DNA of 64,000 nt, from NCBI RefSeq assembly GCF_036785885.1, contig NC_092312.1, forward strand, positions 21,470,001 through 21,534,000. The letters run 5' to 3'. A program made the translations under genes and the position numbers. Below, piece by piece: positions 49,012 through 63,498 of the stretch. Position 1 is the first letter of the stretch; each line of letters opens with the position of its first letter. The notes under the pieces are model-generated. The model was not told where the DNA came from. It saw nothing but the letters and a program-made list of their open reading frames with translations, and did no database searches. This stretch comes from Coffea arabica (Eukaryota > Streptophyta > Magnoliopsida > Gentianales > Rubiaceae).

Positions 49012-52000
49012 ATGTTGCCCTCATGGGTTCGAGCTCTTTCATCCAGAAAGAGTCGGTGTGGCATTGGAATCATCTCAGCAAGTAACACTTTACAGAACAA
49101 TATTGGCAACCAACTGACTGAGTTCTTCGAAAACAAAGAAAGAAACCACTTTCAAGCCAATTCAAGCTCCTCCAGTCAAGTCTCACAACAACAGGGTTAG
49201 TTATATAATTAGCAGATGCACCATTGTCTGCTATTTTTCTCCTGTTGTTTTGTTTATTGTGGCAACTGCTGCTTGATTGAAGTGCAATGTTGTACTTAGA
49301 TATATTGCATAAGCACATCAACTCTGCAACGCATTCCTGTTGAGATTGTATTAAAAAGACTTAATTTTGTTTTCTTTTGATTACTGTTATGGTTGTTAGG
49401 ATCATTATTGCTGCCCTGTCATGCAAAAAGCGGTGGAGGAATAGGATGGCGGGCGACAAAATACTGCAATTTTATATCATTGTCTCAACCCTCGGTATAT
49501 CTAGATGTGCGAAAATTCTGTACTGCTCTGGTACAGAAAATGCGAGAGGAAGATATTTCTGGATTGGCTGATGATACTAACAGTGATGTGGAGAAGTTTG
49601 ATGTGGATGCTGATGTTATTAGTGGTCCCAAAGAGCCAAAGTTTGAGCCTAAGGCAGGGGTGCCGATTGATTTTACTAAGATTGAGATTAATAAACTTCC
49701 TACTGTTATCATCATGGGACGTCCTAATGTTGGGAAGTCGGCACTGTTTAATCGGTTAGTTATGCTTGACCATATGATGCATGCTCCCAAAATGTTATTT
49801 TTCTTAAGTTTTTTCCAAATTGTTTTGCTATCCTTGAGAAATAAACTTTCAATATATTGCTTGTGCTATTATAGTTTGATACGAAGGAGGGAAGCTCTTG
49901 TATATAATACTCCAACTGACCATGTTACACGGGACATTCGAGAAGGGGTTGCAAAATTAGGTGATTTGCGGTTTAGAGTTTTGGATTCAGCTGGTCTAGA
50001 GGCTGAGGCTTCCTCGGGTTCTGTCCTTTCCAGAACTGCAGGAATGACTAGAAATGTGCTGGGACGGTCTCAACTTGTGCTCTTCTTAATAGATGGGAGG
50101 TTAGTACTGTTAATGAGGTTTTGCATTTGTACACACAATATTGTGCTTAAAATGTTGTGCTTCTGTTGTACATGAATGCTGTCTCAGCCAACTATAATTC
50201 CATTAAACATATAAAGGGACATGTATTGGGCAATCGTCAGATCATGCAAAGCATTTGCAACAAAAGAATCTAATTTCCTGGTTTTGACTTGAGTTCTATG
50301 AACCTTTTATGTATGGGCTAGTATCAAGTAGTCGTCAACTGTATACACACCCAATATAAGTTCCAATGCAGAGCTCAATACAAGCAATTTAAAATACTTA
50401 AGCCTGCACGGTTTTTTTTTTTTTATGTTGGCTGCTGTGAAGATAATGATGATAGAGATATGTTCGTGAGGTTTTTGAGAAATCACATGTTCATGTTTTC
50501 CAATTGGGACGGTTTGTTTAGGTCAATAGTGCTGTTAAGCTGTTTGATAAACAATTGTCTTGGAAAAAGAATGGGGACAGCGATGCCAAAAGCTACCATG
50601 CAAGTTTCAGTGCCTGTTTCCTGGTATTAGGCTGAACAAATATTTACTACAAATGTAATCCATAGAGGTGAGAAAGCAATTCAACCTAGATGAAAATATA
50701 TAGTTGAAGAATAGATGGAAATATATGATTATTATGCTGAAGGAGTTCAGCATGCAATCTGTTATGTAATTCAGAACAGAAAATATGAATGCTGAGAAGC
50801 TGGATGTACATATGGGGTAAATGTTTAGATTCAAAAGTATGTCTTCTATGAACTTGTACACATCTTAAGCAGCTTTTGTATCTGGAAGGAAACAGTTGCT
50901 TGTACTTAACTAGATTTTACGTTGATGTGATGTTGCATTGATGCTCAACTCAGATCAAATTAGCTTTATTGTCATGTTGTGTACAGTGTTCAATACTTTA
51001 GTATCTGACATAATTCTCAATATTGATTATGTTCTCATCAGAGAAGGATTACAGGACATGGATTTGGATGTCGGAAGGTGGTTGAGGAAGAATGCACCTG
51101 GAATCAAGACTCTTGTGGTAATAAACAAAGCTGAAAAGCTTGATGCATTCTCTGGTTCTCTTGCTGCTTCTGTTGGTGAAGCTTATTCATTAGGATTTGG
51201 GGATCCTGTTGCATTGTCTGCCGAAACTGGATTTGGTATGTCAGAGCTTCATGAAGCTCTTAAGCCATTGCTTGAGGACTATATGTTACAAGTCTTAACT
51301 GGTAAGACGTCAGTTGCTTGTATTGTTTGACCATGATTTTCATCTTCCGTTTGTGTCCTGAAGTATTGTTTTTGCGTGGTGCTTTTTTTTTTTTGGGTGC
51401 CACCAGTATATGCTGCAATTGGTTCATTATGGGGGATTTTAATGGCATTTGTATGATGCCCCTAGGCTGTGAATGTGACAATGATGAGTCTTTTGAGGTT
51501 AATACTCACATCCTGCTGAGATTAACATTTTCATGTTTGCTTCTGGGTTAAGATTTCAGAGAAGCTCTCTGAATTCTCTTCTCACAATATTATTAGTTTA
51601 GTTGTTGCTTCTATCTGGCTGCTTATGTGTCTAGTTGTATGAAGCAAATAATGCTACTGAGGACGCAGCACCTTGGACAGTATGATCCCTAACCTGTAAG
51701 GTTATTGAGGTAGTAGGCCATTAAGGCTCATTTAATTATGTCAGTATAGATTATCCTGGAATGACTCATCTATTGATTCCTTATTGGATTTAAGCAGTTG
51801 TCTCATATTTGGTTGGTATATCCTAAAAAACGTCCAATCTTATGATTTAGATTATGAATTTTAGTTATTAAAGTAGGTTTGAAGAAGTCCAAAAAAGTCA
51901 TCTTGTTTTGTGATCCCCATAGGCTTTCATCGAAGAATAGATAATCCCACCCTTTCTCTCAGGGTTATTTATCCCACGTTTGTAGGATGTTTGATTTATT

Positions 52001-55000
52001 TTCTGAAAATCAACTAAACAAGGGAGGACACAGGATTAGTACTACTTGGGTCATGCCATCAGACAGAAGGAATGGCTATTCACTTCTTCTTGTAATATCT
52101 GCACATGCTTTGTTTCATAAATAACCACAAGAATACCTGTTTATGTACTGTGATTTCTACTTTCCAATTTTAGATGATAATATTGAGGAGAACAGCTCCA
52201 AAGAAGATGAACAGTTGAACGATGAGGATGCTAAGTTGCCACTGCAATTGGCAATTGTAGGGCGACCGAATGTTGGAAAGTCAACATTGCTCAATGCAAT
52301 ATTGCAAGAAGATCGTGTTTTGGTGGGGCCAGAAGCTGGTTTAACTAGGGACTCTATTCGCGTCAAATTTGAGTATGAAGGAAGAACGGTCTACCTAGTG
52401 AGTAGCACTGTTACATCTTGTTTTGTCTGTGTGTGAGTGTGTGCGTGTGCGTGACATATCCCTGTGCTGCAAAGAGCTACCTTATTTTTGCAGCTTGGAG
52501 CTCTGCTGTTTCAATTACTTCTGAAGCATTCTTTTGTTCTGTTATAGTATTTTTCATTTATCATTTACAGAGATGGAACCGAGGCAAACTGGGAAGTTTT
52601 TCCTTCTTACATTTTAAACACCAGATTAAGTTATTGGGGAACTCATCCCTTTAAAAATTCATTTCCTTTAGGATTGTATTTTTTTTCTGAATAATTAGAT
52701 TCTGATATGCGTCATTGGCCTACATATATTCCTCATCTCTGCATATTATCTTCTCACTTTTTGAGTCTTTTGGTCTTGAATTTTTATATTGGATCCTGAT
52801 GATAAAAGAAGTGCGACTTTTTTTCAATTCCTTGTATATACCTATCGGTTATTTTTTGCATATTAAGAAAATTTTCTTTATTGGGTTGTATTTTATTTGT
52901 TGCTTATTAGTTTCTCTTCTTCAGGTTGACACAGCAGGTTGGCTGGAAAGGACAAACCAGGAGAAAGGACCAGCAAAGTTGAGCATTGTGCAATCCAGGA
53001 AAAACCTCATGAGAGCCCATGTTGTAGCTTTGGTTCTTGATGCAGAAGAGGTTTGACTGAGACTATAATGTTCTCCCTGTTTCACTACGCCTTTTTTTTT
53101 ATTTCCTGAAAATCATGCTATACTGAAAGGTATAGGTAAGGTTGCAACTGTTGCTAATGGCTTGAATGATTTCCTAACCTTTAAACTTAACGTGGCAAAT
53201 CTCAAATTAAGCATACATTTTAGAGCATTAAAAGGGCTCTCTGTTTCAGAGAGGGTAAGTTGATAACTACTTCTGTATTAGTCAAAGAAGCTTCTCTTGT
53301 AGTTTGGCACGTTCAGGTATCCATAATCTTTAGGACTTAAGCTCCTCCTTTTTTAGCTTGTTTATACAGAGGAAAGTTTTATATGAAAATTTGATTGTGA
53401 AAGATGAGGATAAGGAGCAGGAAAGACGTGCCATTTTGCGTGTGTAAACTTCATTAAACAGAAAGAAACTCATGGGTATTCGTTTAGGCTATGCATCTCT
53501 GTAGATGATGCAGCAGACCTAGTAGGTGATTGCAGAATATATTCTGCAAGAGAAATTTTGTTACAAGTTTCATACCAAAGGAAACAGGAGAAAATATGTA
53601 ACTTCCCTGACTAACCTGTTTTTTTTTCCCGCCCTTCAGTTGGGGAATAGAGGGATAGAATACAGAAATGGTGAAAAAAGAAAGACTTGGAACACTAGGT
53701 ATGAATTAGCAAACAAACAGAATGAGTGCAACCTTGTATGATGCTAGCCTTGAATGAACCATGAGTAAAAGTACAAAAATCAACAAAAGCGTGTCAAATT
53801 TGTGGAGGACACAGTATGAATTATTTGGAAGGCCATGTCTACTACTAAAATGTGGTTCATGTTAAAAGAAGTCTGAAAGCCAGGGCTATTTTCTGTCTCT
53901 TGTGTCATTGGGAATATCCAAGCAATCTGCCCTTCGGCACCATTGTTGTTGTTTGTATTCTATTTCATTTTCAGAGGGTTGTTTAATTTCAGATCTATGC
54001 TTCTTGTTTTATCCCCCTCTTTCCAGAGTGTCATAGCTGCATAGTCACCTAAAGAACTTTGGTTACTTCAGTTCTTTTTGGAACTTGAGTGATGAATTAT
54101 TATTTCAAACTGGTCTGTTTTGCATCTAAAGCAACAGCTCTCTTAGTGTATGTCACTCACTGACATTTTCTATTAATTAATTATGGTCTTCACTGAACTA
54201 ATAGTGACTTACTGTCAGGTAGTATATCAATTTGATTACTGATTGATTTGTTGTGATGTAACTTATTGTTCTTACTTCATGTTGTTTCATGATGATTAGA
54301 TTGGAAAAGCTAGACGGAGCTTGAAGCATGCTGAAGTAGTTATAGCAAGGCAAGCAGTGGAAGAAGGGAGAGGTTTGGTTGTTATAGTAAACAAGATGGA
54401 TCTTTTAAGAGGTAGAGAAAATAAGAAGACATATGAGAGTGTAATCAATGCTGTGCCTGAAGAAATTCAGACAGTCATACCCCAGGTTTGTCAAGATAGA
54501 AATTTGTTAATTCGAGTTGATATTGCTCCATTGTGTTTGCCTTCATGTAACATTCTCATTTAGTGTATAAAGAAGATCTTTATGCACAGTATCTTCTAGT
54601 CCTTATGCAGTCCTTTGAGATAAGGATGCAGTGTGTAATAAGTAGTTCTTTTTTTCTTTTCTTTAAGTGGATTGGCTATCTTGGTTTTACTGCATGTGTG
54701 GTGCAATAGAGGCGAGTAGGAATAAGAAAGCAGTAAACTTTCATATTGCAGCTTTGCAGTTTTTGTTGCATAATAGATCATCTGTTTGGATATTTAAGCT
54801 ACTAGTCTCAGCACTTGGATGTCTCTTAAGGTAGTTCTTGGCTTGGTGTACAAATCACAGATAGGCATAGATTCAAGGTATTATTAGCTGGGGAAACTTG
54901 TTTCCAATAGAAGGATAGTGTTTGGGTTTTGGTGTAAAATAGATTCTAGGCGGATTTAATGGGAGTAGAAAATCATGTAGACTCTGCATCTAAAATTTAA

Positions 55001-56444
55001 AACTATTTCTTGCCTAGATTTAATGGGAGTAGAAAATCATGTAGACTCTGCATCTAAAAGTTAAAACCATTTCTTCACCTCTAACTTGGTTAAGTGAGAG
55101 AGTTCATTGTGTCATTATGGTTCAGAAGATGCAAGTCCTTAGATGACGTACAAATGTACAGTTGAGTATCTCGTTACGGGCTTTTTTTCCCCCTTTCTGT
55201 GAGTAATTTGACCACTTTTTTTTTATCAAGTTGGCCACTGCTTTATGGAATTATAAGAGTTCATAAATGTGCTTTGAGATGAATGCTGAGGCTTTGGCTG
55301 GTGCTAGATGTAATCGATATAGCTGAAGCTCAAGTTCATGCTCCTAATCCTCCTATGTGCATTGTGGCAGTTCTTTGTGCTGTCAACTGTTATTCTCAAC
55401 TAGTTGCTTCTTAAGCGAAAATTGGTTGTCGATCTTCTTGGTGGGCAAGCAGATTTCCTCTGCTGGACAATATCAGCAAGTTGCCAGTACTACAATAATA
55501 CTTCTCAGCATCTCAAAAGAGAGAATTTTTTTGGTAAATATAACCTCAATGTTGATATGGTGAGAGTTTGATGGCTCATCCAGACTGATTTGGTAATATT
55601 TGGTATTGCTGTTAAGAATCAGACGACGTGTCCAAATTGGTAAAACGTCCCAACTGCAATTTCTTTTAAGTGAAAATCAATCTGAACTGCAATGTCGCTC
55701 CTGGTTAATAATAATAAATTTATCAAATGTTATATTGTGTCGTAAACCCATTCACCTCTTGATCATTTGATTCCCGGGCCAGTGCTGTTTACATTACATC
55801 AACTTCCTTTTTCGTGAGGCAAAAACATGTACATAATCTCACGGATGTCTTTTAATGAAGCATTTGTAAAATTTGTTTCAGGTGACAGGGATCCCTGTAG
55901 TATTCGTTTCAGCACTGGAGGGTAAGGGCAGAATTGCTGCGATGCGCCAGATAGTTGATACATATGAAAAGTGGTGTTCAAGGTTATCAACAGCTCGTCT
56001 TAACCGTTGGTTGCGTAAGGTACATTCCTTCAGTATATTCTTGCTCTTCGACAGTGTAAAATAGCGTTGAGCAAGCAATCTTGGTTGTGGTGACAGGTTG
56101 TGAGCCGACATTCATGGAAGGATCAGGCTGCTCAACCCAAGATAAAGTATTTCACTCAGGTAAAGGCTAGACCTCCAACCTTCGTTGCATTTGTGAGCGG
56201 CAAGAATCGGCTCTCAGATACGGACATAAGGTTCCTGACAAAGTCATTGAAGGAAGATTTTGATCTGGGTGGGATTCCTGTACGAATACTGCAGCGGTGT
56301 CTGTTAAGAAATGCAGGAAGTAAGAAAGTCACTAGCAAGAACGAACAAACATCTGGAAGAACAAGGATGGCCTCGGACAAAAGGAATCTCCTTGAGAAAG
56401 AAGAGGACATCATCTCAGCAGAGCACGTTGCTAACGGTGCATGA
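49012..56444 (+). CDS. DER: GTPase EngA/Der, organellar
   Basis: Double Era-like GTPase; bacterial and chloroplast Der help assemble the large ribosomal subunit. Nine coding exons: 49012-49195, 49400-49754, 49875-50099, 51042-51301, 52174-52397, 52925-53050, 54300-54485, 55882-56019, 56097-56444; 681 aa with matching phases. Residues 1-60 are Ser/Asn-rich with early Arg/Lys ([15 protein letters not shown]) and look like an organelle presequence. First G domain: GRPNVGKS 168-175, DSAG 217-220, NKAE 283-286. Second: GRPNVGKS 371-378, DTAG 418-421, NKMD 489-492. The last exon carries the KH-like domain ([20 protein letters not shown]) and a basic tail. The first domain has DSAG for DTAG and NKAE for NKxD, so its guanine specificity may be altered. 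An in-frame TAG upstream of 49012 supports the start. Mitochondrion versus chloroplast cannot be decided by eye. Confidence 0.93.
54953..55080. repeat. 64-bp tandem duplication in Der intron 7
   Basis: Two adjacent units (54953-55016 and 55017-55080) starting GATTTAATGGGAGTAGAAAA, nearly identical in the first 50 bases. The high similarity suggests a recent duplication. Confidence 0.85.
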
Positions 56445-57848
56445 CTGACCTTTCACGAGTTTGCATGCACAAAAATTGAGGGGAAGGTGTTGGGATGGAA
56501 GGAGTCCCTGCTGCAATAATTTCTTCATGGCTTTTTTTTTTTTTTGAGTTGGCTGGCGTGTCTGTCAAATTTAGAAATTGGCGCTGGCTGCTTTCTCCCT
56601 TGTCCTGTGCTGTTTCTTTGGATAAATGTAGTAGTTCGTATATAAATTCTGAATGTACAAAAACCCCTTGAATGTAGCGAAGAAAGAGATAGATTGATCC
56701 ATTTAAAATCCAATATGGGAAATTTTTTTTCTGCTTTCACGGCATAATTGGCTGTGTAGTTGTGAGGTTCATGCCCAGTCATTGTCACTCTGCCATAAGC
56801 CGCGGTGCCCGCTGGCCTTTAGACCTCTTCCGAAGATGAATTTGGAGAGTTGGATTGGACCTCTCCCAAGCAAGGTTGGACCTCTAAGATCATGGCAAAT
56901 GGAGATCCTGATTCATTCACCAACGCAACGCCAGTTGGTTTGACTGGCAAGGATTTCCGTTTCGATTATTGGGGGTGTTGGGTTCGAGTTTTGTGACCCA
57001 TTATGGGGTTAAAAGCGGCTGGACTCTGGACTATACAGGGCCCAAAGTGGCTATCGGATTCGGATGATGGGGTGATACACCCATAAAAATAAACGGGAAA
57101 TCCTGGCTGGATGCTGCAGGTGTTGGACCTGTGCAGAAATGAGGAAAGCCTATGGATTGTGGGCTTCATAATAGACCTTGGAGCAGCTTCAACTTCAAAG
57201 CTTCAAATCAAATGGGAAATTTAGTACTATTGCTTCTCTTTTTTTTTTTTTTAGACAATTGATTCTATACTAAACTATGGAGAAGGAGGGAGGGGGATGG
57301 AAATGAATGTAACTAAACTGTTATTGAGAACTCGAATGAAGCTAAACTACCTCTATGGAATAATATTCCAGCCCAGGACGGGGGAACTATGAGGGGTTTC
57401 GAATCCCAAACGAGGGACTTTTTGTCCCTCCCTGGGGCCGACCGAGTAGTTGGTTAAAAATATTCGTTAGCTGATGCACAGCTCCAATTTAGCCCAGGGG
57501 TTTGTTGGATGTTACCTGCTAAATTAGAATCTTTGACCATTTTTGACCAAAAGAAGAAAGGAATCAGTACGAACAATCCAACAAATCAGGAACAAGATGA
57601 GAATTGTTTTATTCGTGGCCTATATTTGTGGACACGCTAGCTTCAAATGTACATGTACATAGGTAAAAATATTAATCCTACGTGATTAGATTTTCCCACC
57701 CATATCGATCCTTGGATGAGCTGACCATATGACTTCCAAAGTCCACGGGAACCTTTTTGGTAAGATTGAAATGCATTTCATACTATGAGAAAAATTCCTT
57801 CTCCTGCCACAACAATAAATAAACATCAATCTCTACCTAGCTATAGCT

Positions 57849-58040
57849 ATGGCTGCTACATGCAAGAGGACCGACGATCAACCTCCGAAGAAGCATGCAT
57901 CAAGTCACTTCTTAAAAAATAGATTCAGACGGACGCTTAGTGCACCTTTCTGGTCCAGTAATAGTTCAGTTCTCACTGGCCCCCTTAGATCCAATTGGAC
58001 CTCTCCCTTAGATTCGGATAATGTAGAATACTATAGATAA
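57849..58040 (+). other. Possible small open reading frame, weak
   Basis: A 63-codon frame starting in the context GCTATGGCTGCT, close to the preferred plant start context (A at +4 region GCT), preceded by an AATAAATAAACA stretch that could be a TATA-poor promoter. The product (MAATCKRTDDQPPKKHASSH..., basic then Ser/Asn-rich) matches no family I know. It could be chance. Confidence 0.15.
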
Positions 58041-61000
58041 GGTGACGATTTAAAAAAAAAAGAAAAGAAAAAGAAAGATGCATCAAGTTCTCATATAATT
58101 GTTGTTGTGGCTCGAGAATTCTCAAATGACTGCAAGTCTTAGTAGCATTCACAAAGAGCACACTCAAAACCGCGTAACATTTCTGACCAACTTGGAGCCT
58201 GAAGGAGGGAAAAGAAAACTGAAAAGCGACAACTGATCTAGCAGTATATAGCTAGAAGGCTTAGTTGTCAGAGCGGTGATGTAGAGATTGCAGTTGTACA
58301 AGTAGTAAGTAAACTAGTAATGCCAAGATTTTCACAAAAATGTTCGTATTCAGTTGCTATAATGGCGGCAGCGGTGGCGGACTTTCAATTCTCATTTCTC
58401 ATTTCTCAACAGAGACCGAGGGTGCGGTCCACAGCATTCACTCCCCCGGTACATTGACCCCTTTGAATATTTTGGGAATTTTCGTCATTTTCTTTCTTGG
58501 CTCCCTCAAGACCCACACTTTTGGAATTTCTAAGTCAAGCCCAGGCTTGTATCACGGGGCATTTGGAGTTGATTTGGTATAACGGTCCTATATTTTTTTA
58601 GCAACTCCATTGTATGCTTCTGGGACTTTTGTTCAGCTCAAATTCATCAATCCAAGATGGAAGAAAGTTGACCTCGTACACTCTTTGTTCGTTGGATTTT
58701 TTTGTTTGACCTTCCCAACCCTTCTCGCACCCTTCCTATTTCCAGCCTATTATTAGATACAAGATTCGAATTTTGAATCTGATAATGAAAAAAACTCTTG
58801 AGTCGTCCTCCCTGCCCGCCACTGTTATGACTGATAAGCTTCTCCTTGCTGTGGTACTGCTGGAAAGAACTTGCACTAATTTTCTGTCATCTTAATTATG
58901 ACAACTGGTTTAAGAAATACTTGCACATTTTCATGTAGCTATCCAGTCAATTTTGCGTATGTTTTACTACATTCATCACAGTAACCTTTGCGTCGAACAT
59001 GGTGATAGACGCCCCAGTGAGACAGTCATAGATCACCTACTACTTTTCTGTACAACGCAGTAATTGATTAGTTCAAAGATGGGATGGAGATTCTGAAGTA
59101 CTTAGCCATGAAATTCATTTCTTCCTACTACATTTTTTTTCCTGGCTTGCTAATCATGTCATACAATCTAATATGACCAATGTGGAAATTGCGAACTTAT
59201 GTTTGGCGTGTACTTGTTGAAGAATAATTCAGATGTTTAGCTAGAACCTGATGAGATGAACTTACTGAATCCATGCTAATTCAAGAGTTCCAACCAAACC
59301 CCAAAAAAAAAAAAAAAAAAAGACCAAAGATTTGATTTCTTTGTGAAGAATTGAAGTGTTGGTGTGAATGCAATAATTCGAAAAGTGATATAAGTACATT
59401 AAGAATGGGGAAAATGAGGCTCCCTCCATTATTGTTGACCGGTAAAGATTAACTTTGTCGAGCTACGGAAACCTAATTCCTTGTGATTAGTCAAAAGACT
59501 TAGCCATTAAGAACCACAGGAACTAAATTGCCATTTCTCGTCTTTTTTATGGCGAGGCTTGACAAATTAAGTGGTGCAAATTCTCTAATGACTGCACCAT
59601 CTCTCTCTCTCTCTCTTTCGACAATTCATTTTAGTCAGAAACCTCATATTCACCTGACTAATATCTTCTTTTAATCAGAAACCTCACAGTCACCTGACTA
59701 ACTAACATCTCATTTTTACTCATTTTATTACAATACTACTACAATTCATCTTAGTCATGAGCTCGATTGGGGTTCGCATTGAGATTGGACGTAATCTTCA
59801 ATTCATTATTGACACTTTTAATTCGGAATTATTTTTTTGTCGTTGGCATCAAAATAAGAGAGATATTAGATGGCACAATTGGACATATATGTCTACTCTT
59901 TGGCTACGGATAAGTGTTGTACAGAACAAGGGGAAATTAAAGGCAGATGCCCGCGTACAAAATTCACTTCACTTCGTATAAGTTTAATTTCAGAAAATTA
60001 ATATTGGAAAATGCAATAGCAAATTTGCTGGTGACTAATTACTCAATAGTGGGAACGTTAGCTTCATGTGCGTGCAAATAAAAAGGATTCTGAATAAGGA
60101 ACAAAAAGAAGAAAGAGTGGATGTTAATCAAAGTTACCATACCATGACTTAAAAATAGTATGTTTGTTATAGCAAAACTTTGTTTACAAATGATGCTGGT
60201 TGTTATAAATAACTTCATAGTTCTTAGCTTTCTACTCCTGTACCCTTGTTCCTAGTTTCAAATACAACAGGAAAATAAGGATTTAAATTCTTGAACAAAT
60301 TAATTGAAGTTGTGCTATAGAAAACCTGTCCTCAAATTTTGCTTCATTGTGCACTATATACATTGCTCTTTTTCCTATCTGTTAGAAAATACATGACTCG
60401 AATTGAATGGGTTTATCATCTCTTTCAGTAATTCTCATATGATAGAAGCAATATTCAAGTGTGTGCTTATAATGTATTCTATGTATGATGAGGCGTGGTT
60501 TAATTAAGTCCTTGAGAAACAAACTATATGCATTAGTATTAATTAATATAATAAAGAAAAATAGGTTAAGAAATTCTAGGAAAATTTTAGGTTAAGAATT
60601 TAAAGATTTAAACCTATTTTTCTTTAAGTAATGAATTAGTATTACTTTATGAACCATTGATTTAATTGTTTTCCTACTCATCAAGATAAGAGGGACCGTG
60701 CATGTTTATTTTCATTTGTTTTTCTTTCTTACAAAAGTTAAAGTCAAATAATGTACTCCTCTAGCTTAAGAGGAGCATAGAATATTGTCAAAGTATCTCC
60801 ACTCCATTAGCTAGCGCCCAACATAAATGGTGTCATGTCTTCAAACCCGAATCTGTAAAATTGGCTCCTATATTTCATGTCACAACACCATATATATCAA
60901 TTCTATGCTGTTTTGGTTACCAAATAAGTTTACAAAAAATTTTGTCCACATCATTAGTCTATGTACAAAGCATTTGCATCATTTGTTGGTTCATGTCTGC

Positions 61001-63345
61001 CTTTCTAGTTATTACTACTTCTTTAAACTTGTCATAGCTAGGTTCACTTATGATGCAAGTTACATGTCCTTTGAATTGAAGCTATATATATATATATGTG
61101 TGTGTGTGTATGTGTATGTTTATATATATATATATATATATACGTACAGAAAACTATATTAATTTCTTGAGCCACACAAGATCATTAATCATCTTCTCTT
61201 TAGGTGTGACATGCATGTCAAAGTGCTGTTAATATCTACTCAATTTAAGTATATTTTTTGGAAATTGGATCTTAATATGTTGAGCCTTCTGGTGCTCATT
61301 CATTTTTATGATATCATGAAATCTTGCGGCCGGACAATATCTGCACAAGAAGTTAATACACCACTGCAGGCTAATTTATCAAAGTTCCGTATCTTTCTTC
61401 TTCTTTTTTTTCGGTTTTTGAAAATTAAGGTTAGTTTGGGTGTTACTGCATACTAAATTCCAAAAAACTGAAATGGGACTTGTAGCTTATAATACTAAAG
61501 TTCATGAAAAGAAAACCCTCAATGTAACAAAGACTTGGAATTTTAGCTTGTTATTAACTCCTGTTCTGCTCTTAACATGCTGTAGAGCCACTGGAATCTT
61601 AGGATCAAATTAACATTGTTTTTTATGGTTGATTAAACTGCTGAACATATGCTATGTCAATCTGTATATATATATATAGATTTGTGTGATTGATGGTACG
61701 TATATGTAGCACAAGAATGCCTTGGAATTGTAGCAAATTATTGCTCAAAAAAAAAAAAAAAGAGCCTAGAAGGCAGCCAGACTTTAATAGTATTATGGAT
61801 TCAAAGTGGCTGAGCTTGTCCTCATAAGAAAACGAGTATATATTGACTGAGGGTTGCTTTCTCTAAATAGGCAAGTCTAATTCTTGTATGACATTTTGGA
61901 TTCTTACCTCTTTTTTTTTTTTGGTTGGATTTTTTTGTTCTTTATCCATGATTATAATGACTTTCACCATCTTTACTAGTAAAACGAGCTTGTGATATAG
62001 TAAATCATAACAGACAACAGTTCAAAATGTTACCATGTACTAAGAAGTACAAGTAACTTGTTCTTATTAGCGAGAACGAATTGAATAAAAGAAACTACGA
62101 GTAAGTTTAAACTTATATTTCTAGAGAAAGTTATGATGCATTGAGAGATACTACATACAAGAGAAGCCCCAGATTCCAAAAACCTTAGCAGCCAAAGGAT
62201 TTCTTTCCCCATGCAATGTAGAATTTCTATAATGGCTATGGGATAAATATGTAGGCCAAAATTGCTTTGGGAGATGCCGGACCTCTCTAGCATTCTTAGA
62301 CCAAAACTAACAATCCACACGCACGCAAGCATGCACGCACGCACGCCTGTCAACCATGAAAGTGCGGTACTGAGGATCAGATGATGACTGCCACAATCCA
62401 TTTCACAGCTATATCTAATTAGTAAGGACATCTCAGCCTACCTAGACCAGATCCCAAGAAAGAATGTAGCCTGAAGGAGGAGAATTCTAGCCATGCAATT
62501 TAAAATGCCATAAAATCTCAATTCAATTAGTTGGGCTGTACTAAAATCTTGAGACTGTACTGTTTTTATTAGTCAAATTATATTAACAAAAGCCTCTGTC
62601 AGTAATGGGTTAGTTACCTCGCTATGATCCTGACAACCTAATATCTGAACCGGACAAACGTTTCTGTCTTCATTCTAAATGGTGGTTTATGAAAAATGGG
62701 TGGCCCCAACCTTCTGCTGGATTTTCCATTAATCTATCTTTTGTCTATGCCTGCCCGGTCGTCTGCAACCATGCAAGTATACCATCATGATCTCATCATT
62801 CTCATTGTCACAAAAGAGAAAAATCTCATGTCCACCTTTTTGTTCTTTCCTTCTATTCAAGAATGGGAATTACAAAGATCGGAAAGGAGCTAGAATGAGG
62901 TCAGCGAGTGATGAAGCCGAACCCTCCTTTTGAGACAAAAGGAAAGAAACAATTTAAGAGTATTGATCATTTAGCTATACATATCTAGTTTTCATAGTCC
63001 ACCTTTATTTAACTTAAGAGATGCAGTCGAATAAATCCGATGAAGCTATATATACAAGAGACTAGAATAGGTTCCAATTTCATTCCAACTGAACCCTCAA
63101 TCTCATGTTACCTTCTCAAACTTCTCTGGCCTGGAAAGCATATTACTGGAATCAAACAAGATATAGAAATATATAGAATCCCATGAATTTCAAACCCCAA
63201 AAGACAAATGGTTTTCTTGACTTATAAACTTTTAGGCACAACTACACATGATAATAAAAACCTAACATATGGTAGATCATAATTCTTACAATGATCAAGT
63301 CAATAATTCAGCTAAACCGAAAATCTAACGAGATGATACATCATA

Positions 63346-63374
63346 CTACTACCACTACTACTACTACTACTACT
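63346..63374. repeat. (ACT)n microsatellite
   Basis: About nine ACT units with one ACC variant, just downstream of the last gene's stop codon. Confidence 0.85.
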
Positions 63375-63498
63375 CCTCCTCCCCATCAGCCATTTGTGAA
63401 ATCTAAACAGTATTTTCAGGAAATCAAGAAGCTCCACATTAGAAAAATACACATAATAAATGTATTAATGTATGTAGACGAATTTCACAGATTATTCG

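Larger units (their letters stand above)
56445..63498. other. Long intergenic region after the Der gene
   Basis: Seven kb with no gene I can support. It starts with the Der 3' UTR (to about 56.8 kb). At 57360-57470 lies a degenerate C/G-rich block (GGTTTCGAATCCC, CCCTCCCTGGGGCCGACC) of dispersed-repeat type. From 59600 on the DNA is AT-rich, with short duplications (GTCAGAAACCTCA.A.TCACCTGACTAA at about 59635-59665 and again near 59676-59705), (TA) runs at 61083-61098 and 61122-61142, a CGCACGCA run at 62319-62345, and an (ACT)n run at about 63346-63374. The right end is the 3' flank of the last gene. Confidence 0.6.

Noticed and set aside
57360-57480. tRNA-like words GGTTTCGAATCCC
   Set aside because: No cloverleaf can be drawn; it looks like the degenerate repeat also hinted at near 18600.
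60827-61162. 111-codon plus-strand frame
   Set aside because: Ends in TA-microsatellite translation and has no recognisable domain.
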